A stretch of 64,000 nt of DNA, taken from Alphaproteobacteria bacterium (GTDB lineage: Bacteria > Myxococcota_A > UBA796 > GCA-2862545). Below are positions 26,379 through 33,856 of the stretch, one piece after another; the first letter of the stretch is position 1; each line of letters starts with the position of its first letter. Both the position numbers and the translations under genes were made by a program. The DNA lies in the NCBI GenBank assembly GCA_020632955.1, contig JACKEO010000003.1:124001-188000 (forward strand), given 5' to 3'. Below the pieces are notes generated by a model. It had not been told where the DNA came from. It saw only the letters and a list, made by a program, of their open reading frames with translations, and did no database searches.

Positions 26379-26429
26379 GCGTCGGAGCTCCGACGCCCGA
26401 GGAGGGCCTGAGCGTCGGCGCCCCGACGC
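26379..26429. terminator. Tandem hairpins between convergent genes
   Basis: GCGTCGGAGCTCCGACGC (26379-26396) is a perfect palindrome. GCGTCGG-CGCC-CCGACGC (26412-26429) repeats the same stem with a proper loop. They begin at the yqeY stop and lie downstream of the convergent helicase gene, so they probably end both transcripts. Neither has a T run. Confidence 0.6.
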
Positions 26430-26450
26430 CCGCGGCGGTGCGCGACGCGC

Positions 26451-28274
26451 TCACTCCACGTCGAGCAGCGCGTCCAGGTCGTCGAGGCGGGGGCTGGCGC
26501 CGCCGCCGTCGTTCCCGGTGGACTCGCCCTGGGACGCGGTGGTGTCGGCACCCTCGCCGCCGCCCTTGCCCTTGCGACGCTTGCGGCGGCGCTTCTTCTT
26601 GCCGTCGCTCTCGGCGGGGGCCTCGGCACCGGGCTCCACGTCGAGCAGGGCGTCGAGATCGCCCAGCTCCGCCTCCTCGGCGCGCTCGGGACGGCGCTCG
26701 CGGGGCGGCCGATCCTCGCGGTCGCGGGAGGGACGCTCGTCGCGGTCGCGCCCGCGTCGGCCCCCCTTGCGGCCGCCGCGGTCGTCGCGATCCCGGCGGG
26801 GACCGCGCGCCTCGTCGCGCTCGCGCTTGGCCTCGCGGGCCTCGATGACCGCGTCCACCGTGGAAAGCTCGCTCGCCGCGGCGCGGCGCTCCCGATCCCA
26901 GGTGAAGAAGGCGCGCAGGGCCGCCGCGAGCAGCATGTCGCCGTCGGGACGCTCCTTGAGGGCCCGAACCGTGGGCAGGTAGGACTCGAACACCAGGTTG
27001 CCCATGGCGTCGCGGAGCTGCCGGGCCTGCCGCTCGACACGGATCTGGACCACCGCCTCGCGGTCGGGCAGCTGGCGCTCCTCGAAGGGGATCTTGTGCA
27101 CGGTCTCGAGGGTGCGCTTGGTGGCCAGGTCGGGGCCGCCCACCAGGCTGATGGCCGTGCCCTTCTTGCCGATGCGGCCGGTGCGGCCGGTGCGGTGCAG
27201 GTAGACCGCCGGGTCCTGCGGCAGGCTGTAGTTGATGACGTGGGTGAGGTCGGAGATGTCGATGCCGCGGGCCGCCACGTCGGTGGCCACCAGGTAGCGG
27301 ACCTCGCCCTTCTTCACCGCCTGCATCACCGCCGTGCGGCGCGCCTGCGAGAGCTCGCCGCTGATGAGCTGGGCGTCGAGGCCCTGGCGGTCGAGGTAGG
27401 TGGCCACGGTGGCGGTGTCTTCGCGGGTGTTGCAGAAGATGATCGCGGCCGGCGCGTCCTCGAGGTCGAGCACGTAGAGCAGGGCCTGGGCCTTGTGCAT
27501 CCCCGGCGTGGTCTCGTAGAGCACGTGCTCGAGGAGGGTGACCCCGTCGGCGTCGGTGGAGAGCATGATCTCCACGGGCTCGTCGAGGTAGCGCGACACG
27601 ATGCGCTGGGTGTCGGCCGAGATGGTGGCCGAGAACAGCAGCACCTGGCGCTCCTTCGACGTGGCGTCGATGATCGCCGTGACGTCCTCGTAGAAGCCCA
27701 TCGAGAGCATCTCGTCGGCCTCGTCGAGGCAGATGACCTCGATCTGGGCGGCGTCGAGGGTGCCGCGCCGGATGTGGTCGAGCACGCGGCCCGGGGTGCC
27801 CACGATGATCTCGGCGCCGTCGGCCAGCGCGTCCTCCTGGGGACCCATGGCCACGCCGCCCACCAGCAGCGCGATGCCGAGGTCGCGGTACTTCGCGATC
27901 TGCTCGGACTGCTGCGCCGTCTGCTGCGCGAGCTCGCGGGTGGGCTCGAGCACCAGCGCGAACGGCTTGCGGTGGCCGTCGGGCGCCCGCTCCACCATGG
28001 GGATGGCGAAGGCCGCCGTCTTGCCCGTGCCCGTCTTGGCGCGGACGATCATGTCGGTGCCGGCCAGCGCCGGATCGATCGACTGGGCCTGCACGGGCGT
28101 GGCCGTCTTGAAGCCCATCTCGAGGATGCCCTTGAGGGTCTCCTCGCGGATCGGGAAATCGGCGAAGTCGCGATCGCTGACGTAGTCGGAGCCCTGGGGC
28201 GTGTGCTCCGCGGACTCGGTGGCAGACCCACTGGGGTCCGTGGCGCCCTCGGGGGCGTCGGTCGTCTCGTTCAT
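26451..28274 (-). CDS. DEAD-box RNA helicase
   Basis: This 607-residue RNA helicase unwinds structured RNA. Its core (about residues 35-400) has the Q-motif region FPIREETLKGILEMGF, Walker A AKTGTGKT, PTRELAQQ, DEAD in CLDEADEM, SAT, and HRTGRTGRIG. A DbpA/CsdA-like region follows. An Arg/Asp/Gly-rich tail then runs from about residue 470. The tail carries the same nine residues, DLDALLDVE, twice, the second time as the exact C-terminus. A leader of about 127 bases separates a TA motif (28400) from the ATG, which would suit cold-shock or autoregulation as in other helicases of this group, but that is inference. Confidence 0.93.
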   Translation of the reverse strand: MNETTDAPEGATDPSGSATESAEHTPQGSDYVSDRDFADFPIREETLKGILEMGFKTATPVQAQSIDPALAGTDMIVRAKTGTGKTAAFAIPMVERAPDGHRKPFALVLEPTRELAQQTAQQSEQIAKYRDLGIALLVGGVAMGPQEDALADGAEIIVGTPGRVLDHIRRGTLDAAQIEVICLDEADEMLSMGFYEDVTAIIDATSKERQVLLFSATISADTQRIVSRYLDEPVEIMLSTDADGVTLLEHVLYETTPGMHKAQALLYVLDLEDAPAAIIFCNTREDTATVATYLDRQGLDAQLISGELSQARRTAVMQAVKKGEVRYLVATDVAARGIDISDLTHVINYSLPQDPAVYLHRTGRTGRIGKKGTAISLVGGPDLATKRTLETVHKIPFEERQLPDREAVVQIRVERQARQLRDAMGNLVFESYLPTVRALKERPDGDMLLAAALRAFFTWDRERRAAASELSTVDAVIEAREAKRERDEARGPRRDRDDRGGRKGGRRGRDRDERPSRDREDRPPRERRPERAEEAELGDLDALLDVEPGAEAPAESDGKKKRRRKRRKGKGGGEGADTTASQGESTGNDGGGASPRLDDLDALLDVE

Positions 28275-28484
28275 CTCGGGGTGTCCTTCCGCCGCCCTGG
28301 GGCAGCGTGCCGGGGTGAGGGCGCGCTCGACCGGGATGTGCGGCGCGCCCGGATGTGCCCCGGTCTCGACTCCAACCGAGGCAGGTCGGGCGGCGCTCGT
28401 ATTCGATCGGCGGCCCTGCGCCCAACCGCGGCGTTGCCCCACCCCCGGCCCCGTGTTTGTCCTGCGGGGGTGGAGGCCGGGTCG

Positions 28485-29393
28485 GTGCACGTCGCGATCA
28501 CGGGAGGCACGGGGATGATCGGCACGGCGCTGGCGGCGGCGCTGGCGGCCCGTGGCGACCGCGTCACCGTCCTCACGCGCAAGCCGGCCTCCCGTCCCGA
28601 CCTGGTGCGTTGGGATCCCGTGCGTGGTGTGGCGAAGGTGCGTCGCCTGGAGGGCCTGGACGCGGTCGTGAACCTCACGGGGGCCCCGCTCGCCACGCGT
28701 CCGTGGACGGGGCCGCGACGCCGCATCCTGGTCGACAGCCGGGTGGCCGCCACCGAGGCGATCGTGGGGTCGCTCGCGCGGCTCGACGACCCGCCCGGTG
28801 TCTTCGTGGGCGTGGGCACCCTCGGCATCTACGGCGACCGCGGTGACGCCTGGATCGACGACGACGACGCGCCGGGGGAGGGCTTCCTCGCCGAGCTGGG
28901 CATGGCCTGGGAGGGAGCCCACCAGCGCGCGGCCACCGAGCTCGGGGCGCGGGTGGCCGTGCTGCGCCTCGGCATCTGCCTGTCGTCGGGGGGAGGGGGC
29001 TTCCCGTCGATCATGGGGCCCTTCAAGCACGGCTTCGGCGGCTGGCTCGGCAGCGGGCGCCAGTTCACCGCCTGGCTGAGCCTGCGCGACACGGTGGGGG
29101 CGCTGCTGCACCTGCTCGACACGCCCGGGGCCGCGGGGCCCTTCAACGGGAACGTGCCGGATCCGGTGCGCAACCGGGCGTGGTGCGAGGCCCTCGGGCA
29201 CGTGCTCGACACCCAGGTCATGACGCACGCGCCGGGCTGGGCGCTGCGCGGCGCGCTCGGCGAGCTGGCCGACGCCATCTTCCTCAACAGCGTGCGCGCC
29301 CGTCCGCGGAAGCTCCTGGAGACCGGCTACACCTTCGTCGATCCGGAGGTGGAGGCCGTGTTCTGCCGGCTCGTCACCGAGACCGGGTTGTAG
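28485..29393 (+). CDS. TIGR01777-family NAD(P)-dependent epimerase-like protein
   Basis: This 302-residue short-chain dehydrogenase-type protein starts VHVAITGGTGMIGTALAAAL, the Rossmann NAD(P) motif of this group (E. coli YfcH-like). VVNLTGAPLATRPWTGPRRR, SRVAATEAIV, VGTLGIYGDRGD and the closing DUF1731 segment (RARPRKLLETGYTF) are diagnostic. The substrate is unknown. I placed the start at the GTG with GGAGG eight bases upstream. It is divergent from the helicase gene. Confidence 0.88.
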   Translation: MHVAITGGTGMIGTALAAALAARGDRVTVLTRKPASRPDLVRWDPVRGVAKVRRLEGLDAVVNLTGAPLATRPWTGPRRRILVDSRVAATEAIVGSLARLDDPPGVFVGVGTLGIYGDRGDAWIDDDDAPGEGFLAELGMAWEGAHQRAATELGARVAVLRLGICLSSGGGGFPSIMGPFKHGFGGWLGSGRQFTAWLSLRDTVGALLHLLDTPGAAGPFNGNVPDPVRNRAWCEALGHVLDTQVMTHAPGWALRGALGELADAIFLNSVRARPRKLLETGYTFVDPEVEAVFCRLVTETGL

Positions 29394-29444
29394 GGCCCGC
29401 GCCGGGGTCTCCCTGACAGGCTCAAGACGGCGTCCGCGCGGCCG

Positions 29445-31028
29445 ATGGTCGACGCGGGAGACCACGCCATCCGCCTCCACTCGCCGGCCAGCGACGCCCA
29501 GCCCTTCCCCCACGCACCCGACCCCGTCCGCCCGACGGGCGCGGGCGGCCAGGCGGAGGCGGCCGGCGTGGTGGGCGAGGTGGTGCGCGCCATCGGCCGC
29601 ACGGTGGGCTGGTGGGTGGGCATCGCGGTGGCGCTGGTGATGTGCGCCGCGGCCCTGGTGCTGGTGGGGCGCGCGGGGCCCCAGCCCTTCGTGCTCACGT
29701 TGCTGTCGCTCTCGGCTGCCTGCCTCGGGATCGCGGGTTGGCTCGCGGCGCCGCGGGGGCGGGCGGCCGGCGGCGCGGAGGACCATGCACCGGCCACGCT
29801 GGAGCCGGCGTCGATCCCCTCCGGGGACGTGACGGGCGAGGTGGCGGTGCTCGACGCGATGGCCACGCTCGGCCAGCCGGTGGCCCTGCTCGCGATCCGG
29901 GTCTCCCGCGCCGATGGAGGCGCGCCCACCGCCGAGCTGGAGCGGGCGCGCACCATCGTGGGCACCTGGGTCCCCTCGGCGCCGCAGCACGCGGTGCGGG
30001 AGGACGCCGTGGCGGTGCTCGTGCCGTCGGCGCAGGTGGGGCTCGTGGCGCCGCTCGTGCTCCACCGCGTGCAGAAGGCCCTGGGTGCGCGTCGCGACGT
30101 GCGCGTGGGCGTGGCCTTCCACCCGGACGACGGCCGCGGCCTCGCCGACCTGGCCAGTGGCGCCCTGCGTGCCGTGGCCCAGAGCCAGGGTCCGCTCGCG
30201 CTCGTGAGCCACGACAGCGCCAGCCGCGCCCGCTTCCGGGATCGGCTCGCGTCGGAGCTCCGGGCCGCCATCCGCGACCACGAGATCGTGGCCCACTTCC
30301 AGCCCGTGGCCGACGCCCGCACCCTGCGCATCGTGGGCGCCGAGGCGCTCGCGCGGTGGCTGCGCCAGGACGGCACGGTCATCGAGGCCTCCGAGTTCCT
30401 GGCGGCCACGGAGGGCTCTGGCGCGGCGCTCGACCTGGGCGCGCGCATGGTGCAGCACGCCTGCCGCATCGCGGGGGGCTGGCGGGAGCGGGTGGACCGC
30501 GGCGCCTTCGTCGCCGTGAACCTGTCCGACACCGAGCTGCGGGACGGGCGCACCGTGGAACAGCTCTTCCAGGAGCTGGAGGCGGTGGACCTGCCGCCCA
30601 CGGCCCTGCGCGTGGAGGTGCCCTACGCCACGGCCCGCCGAGGGCACGGTCCCTCGGCCGACGCGGTGGCGCAGCTGGTGGAGCGCGGCCTGCCGGTGTG
30701 GATCGAGTCCTTCGACGCCGGGCTCCCCGAGGCCGACCTCTGCGCCCGCCTGGGGGCGCGGGGCGTGAAGCTGCCGGTGGGCGCCCTGCTCGACGAGACC
30801 GACCTGCCCGACGACGCCGCCTGTCGCTGGATCGAGACCGTGCGGGCCTGCGGCCTGCTGCTGCACGTGGCGCGGGTGGAGACCGGGAGCCAGCTCCGTC
30901 GGCTCACCAGCCTGTCCGCCGTGGACTTCGTCCAGGGCTACATCGTGGCGCCTCCCGTGTCGCCCGCGGAGGTGCCCGGCGTGCTGGGGCGCCTCGCCCA
31001 GGATCTGGAGCTCGGCGGGGCCGTCTGA
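29445..31028 (+). CDS. Membrane EAL-domain protein, probably catalytically degenerate
   Basis: This 527-residue protein has a hydrophobic pair (about residues 57-105) and then a GGDEF-like remnant without GGDEF. A C-terminal EAL phosphodiesterase fold starts near residue 265. GAEALARW keeps the EAL triad, and FVAVNLS, VKLPVGAL and FVQGYIVAPP match later motifs. The metal-binding DDFGTG motif reads ESFDAG and the Glu after it is not in place, so cyclic-di-GMP hydrolysis is doubtful. A binding or effector role is more likely. The start lacks a clear ribosome site, so it could lie slightly downstream. Confidence 0.82.
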   Translation: MVDAGDHAIRLHSPASDAQPFPHAPDPVRPTGAGGQAEAAGVVGEVVRAIGRTVGWWVGIAVALVMCAAALVLVGRAGPQPFVLTLLSLSAACLGIAGWLAAPRGRAAGGAEDHAPATLEPASIPSGDVTGEVAVLDAMATLGQPVALLAIRVSRADGGAPTAELERARTIVGTWVPSAPQHAVREDAVAVLVPSAQVGLVAPLVLHRVQKALGARRDVRVGVAFHPDDGRGLADLASGALRAVAQSQGPLALVSHDSASRARFRDRLASELRAAIRDHEIVAHFQPVADARTLRIVGAEALARWLRQDGTVIEASEFLAATEGSGAALDLGARMVQHACRIAGGWRERVDRGAFVAVNLSDTELRDGRTVEQLFQELEAVDLPPTALRVEVPYATARRGHGPSADAVAQLVERGLPVWIESFDAGLPEADLCARLGARGVKLPVGALLDETDLPDDAACRWIETVRACGLLLHVARVETGSQLRRLTSLSAVDFVQGYIVAPPVSPAEVPGVLGRLAQDLELGGAV

Positions 31029-31203
31029 GGCGTGCCGTCAGGGCCCGCTCCCGGGTCTTCGCGTGGGAGGCGGTTCTCCGGTTTCGAACGGGCTGTTCGC
31101 GACGCGGACACCCCCCGTGCGGTCGGTCTCCCCAGGCGCGGTACGTGGGGGCCCAGGCAGGAGCCGCCCGGGGGGTGTGCGCGCTGCCGACGAGGAACTC
31201 GCC

Positions 31204-33084
31204 ATGCGACGTGCTGCCCGCGCGACCCTGGGTCCCGTGTCGGATCTCGAGCGTCACCTCCCGTCCGAGTGGTGGCGGTCGCTCTTCGACGCCGTCTACC
31301 TGAAGACCGACGGCGACGTGGTGGAGGACCACGCGCTCACCCGGTCGGAGGTGGACGCGATCGTCGCCCAGGCCGGCCTGGCCCGCACCGACCGCGTGCT
31401 CGACCTGTGCTGCGGCCAGGGGCGCCACACGCTGGAGCTCGCCCGTCGCGGCTTCGGCCACGTGCTGGGGATGGACCGCTCCCGCTACCTCGTGCGGCTC
31501 GCGCGCCGTCGCGCCCGCGGCGAGGAGCTGCCCGTCCGCTTCCGGGAGGGCGATGCCCGCAAGGTGGGCTCGCTGCGCGAGGTCTTCGACGCGGTGCTCA
31601 TCCTCGGCAACAGCTTCGGCTACTTCGAGGCGGCCGAGGAGGACGCGCGCGTGCTCCAGGGCGTGCGCAAGGTGCTCGCCCCCGGCGGCGTGCTCTACCT
31701 GGACCTGTCGGACGGGGCCTGGCTGCGTGAGCACTTCGAGGCGCGCTCGTGGGAGTGGATCGATGCCGACCACTTCGTCTGCCGCGAGCGCTCGCTGGCC
31801 GCCGACGGCCGGCGCCTCATCAGCCGCGAGGTGGTGGTGCACGCCGAGCAGGGCGTGATCGCCGACCAGTTCTACGCCGAGCGCCTGTACACGCCCGCCC
31901 AGATCGAGGAGCTCCTCGGCGCCGCCGGCTTCGTGGACGTCCAGCTCCACGAGACCTTCGAGACCTCCTCCGCGCGGAACCAGGACCTGGGCATGATGGC
32001 CCACCGGCTGCGGCTGTCGGCCAAGGCGCCCGCCGCCCGCGCGCCCACCGGACCGCGGGCCGTGCCGTACCCCGAGGTCACCGTGCTGCTGGGCGACCCG
32101 CGGCGGCCCGACGCGGTGAAGCGCGAGGGGCACTTCAGCGAGGACGACCTCGAGACCGTGCGTCGGATGCGCGAGGCCCTGGCCACGCTCCCCGGCTACC
32201 GCTTCGAGGTGGTGGACGACCACGCCCAGCTCCTGGGGCAGCTCCGCCGCGCGCCGCCGGCCTTCGTGCTCAACCTGTGCGACGAGGGCTTCGACAACGA
32301 CGCGCGCAAGGAGCTCCACGTCCCCGCGCTGCTCGAGGTGCTCGGGGTGCCGTACACCGGCGCCGGTCCCTCCTGCCTGGGCCTCTGCTACGACAAGGGG
32401 CTGGTGCGCGCGGTGGCCGAGGCCCTCGACGTGCCCGTGCCGATGGAGACCTTCCTGGGCCACGGCGACCACGCGGGCACCATCCCCTCGGTCTTCCCCG
32501 CGATGATCAAGCCCGCGCTGGGCGACAGCAGCGTGGGCATCACCGAGCAGAGCGTGGTCCACACGCCCACCGAGGCCGTGGAGGCGGTCGCGCGCCTGCG
32601 CATCCAGCTCCCCGACGTCCCCATCCTCGTCCAGGAGTACCTCACGGGCGTGGAGTACACCGTGGGCCTGGTGGGCAACCCGTCCCTGGGCTTCCAGGTG
32701 CTGCCCGTGCTCGAGGTCGACTACGACGACCTCCCCGAGGGCCTGCCGCACATCCTGTCGTACGCGTCGAAGTGGGACAACGACAGCCCCTACGTCACCC
32801 GGGTCCGCTACGTGGAGGCCCGCGCCGGCGACGAGGTGCTGCGGCCGATGATCGACGCGTCCATGCGTCTGTTCGAGCGCCTGGGCTGCCGCGACTACGC
32901 CCGCTTCGACTGGCGCACCGACGCCAACGGCGAGGTGAAGCTCCTCGAGGTGAACCCCAACCCGGGCTGGTGCTGGGACGGCAAGCTCGCGATGATGGCG
33001 GAGCTCCAGGGCTCCTCCTACGCCGACCTGCTGCGCTGGATCCTCGAGGCGGCCCAGACGCGCATCCAGGCCTCGCGAAGCTGA
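31204..33084 (+). CDS. Fusion of SAM methyltransferase and D-Ala-D-Ala-ligase-like ATP-grasp enzyme
   Basis: This 626-residue protein has two enzymes in one chain. Residues about 15-270 are a class I methyltransferase (VLDLCCGQGRHTLELARRGF, ILGNSFGYFEAAEEDARVL, VLAPGGVLYLDLSD). From about 290 on is an ATP-grasp domain of the D-alanine-D-alanine ligase type (VLNLCDEGF, VPYTGAGPSCLGLCYDKGL, MIKPALGDSSVGI, ILVQEYLTGVEYTVGL, YARFDWR, LLEVNPNPG). The amino-acid or peptide substrate is not known, and no peptide-biosynthesis genes are near. The ATG at 31204 has GAGGAA upstream. Its stop abuts the trmB stop. Confidence 0.86.
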   Translation: MRRAARATLGPVSDLERHLPSEWWRSLFDAVYLKTDGDVVEDHALTRSEVDAIVAQAGLARTDRVLDLCCGQGRHTLELARRGFGHVLGMDRSRYLVRLARRRARGEELPVRFREGDARKVGSLREVFDAVLILGNSFGYFEAAEEDARVLQGVRKVLAPGGVLYLDLSDGAWLREHFEARSWEWIDADHFVCRERSLAADGRRLISREVVVHAEQGVIADQFYAERLYTPAQIEELLGAAGFVDVQLHETFETSSARNQDLGMMAHRLRLSAKAPAARAPTGPRAVPYPEVTVLLGDPRRPDAVKREGHFSEDDLETVRRMREALATLPGYRFEVVDDHAQLLGQLRRAPPAFVLNLCDEGFDNDARKELHVPALLEVLGVPYTGAGPSCLGLCYDKGLVRAVAEALDVPVPMETFLGHGDHAGTIPSVFPAMIKPALGDSSVGITEQSVVHTPTEAVEAVARLRIQLPDVPILVQEYLTGVEYTVGLVGNPSLGFQVLPVLEVDYDDLPEGLPHILSYASKWDNDSPYVTRVRYVEARAGDEVLRPMIDASMRLFERLGCRDYARFDWRTDANGEVKLLEVNPNPGWCWDGKLAMMAELQGSSYADLLRWILEAAQTRIQASRS

Positions 33085-33849
33085 TCAGCCTGCGTCGGCC
33101 GTCCGACGCAGCTCCAGGGCGTACACGGGCAGGCCGCGCTCGCGGAACTTGCGCTGGTAGTTCGTCTCGATGTCGTCGGGCCACGGGGCGGGGCCGCGGG
33201 TCACGTCCTCGGCCCTGCCGGTCACCTCGAGGGGCAGGCGCGGCGCCGGACCGCCCTCGGGGTCGTGGTCGATCAGCTCCACCGCGCGCTCGATGTTCGG
33301 CAGGTGGTCGGACTTCAGCCGGAACACGCCGCCGGGACGGAGCAGGCGCACCACGTCCTCGAGGAACCAGCGGCTGATGAGCCGGTTCTTCTCGTGGCGC
33401 TCCTTCGGCCAGGGGTCGGGGTGGTTCACGTAGAGGGCGGCCAGGGCGCCGTCCTCGAACAGGTCGTCGAGGAAGGCCGCGTGGTAGCGGAGGATGCGGG
33501 CGTTGTGCACCCCGGCGGCCTGGATCTTGCGGGCGCACAGCACGCAGCGCTTGAAGCGGATCTCGATGCCCAGCACGAGGGCGTCGGGGTTCCGGCGGGC
33601 CAGCTCGGCCAGGAAGAAGCCGTTCCCGCTGCCCAGCTCCACGTGCAGGTCGCCCGCCTGGCCCAGCTCCTCGTCCCAGCGGCCGCGCCAGCGCCACGCC
33701 TCGTCGGCCGTCAGCAGCGGCCTGCCGAAGCTGCGGTGGGAGATCAGGTAGGGGTTGGCGTCGGGGTTGCCGTAGTCCTGCGTGGGCGCGTCGCGGAAGC
33801 GCGGGCGCCCCTCGGTGGCAGGCTGGGGCGTGGGACGGCGGTCGGTCAC
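33085..33849 (-). CDS. trmB: tRNA (guanine-N7)-methyltransferase TrmB
   Basis: This 254-residue enzyme methylates G46 of tRNA using S-adenosylmethionine. It has the binding motif LHVELGSGNGFFLAELARRN, LGIEIRFKRCVL, the family-specific YVNHPDPWPKERHEKNRL, LLRPGGVFRLKSDH, and the ETNYQRKFRERG tail. The start is the GTG at 33849 with GAGG upstream, eight bases after the helicase stop. It is probably the last gene of an rnz-helicase-trmB run. The N-terminal extension before FRDAPTQDYGNP is low-complexity. Confidence 0.93.
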   Translation of the reverse strand: MTDRRPTPQPATEGRPRFRDAPTQDYGNPDANPYLISHRSFGRPLLTADEAWRWRGRWDEELGQAGDLHVELGSGNGFFLAELARRNPDALVLGIEIRFKRCVLCARKIQAAGVHNARILRYHAAFLDDLFEDGALAALYVNHPDPWPKERHEKNRLISRWFLEDVVRLLRPGGVFRLKSDHLPNIERAVELIDHDPEGGPAPRLPLEVTGRAEDVTRGPAPWPDDIETNYQRKFRERGLPVYALELRRTADAG

Positions 33850-33856
33850 GGAGTCC

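Noticed and set aside
26451..30866. 1471-residue open frame that includes the helicase
   Set aside because: Only the part from 28274 downward is helicase. The upstream extension is antisense to the epimerase and EAL genes and has low complexity.
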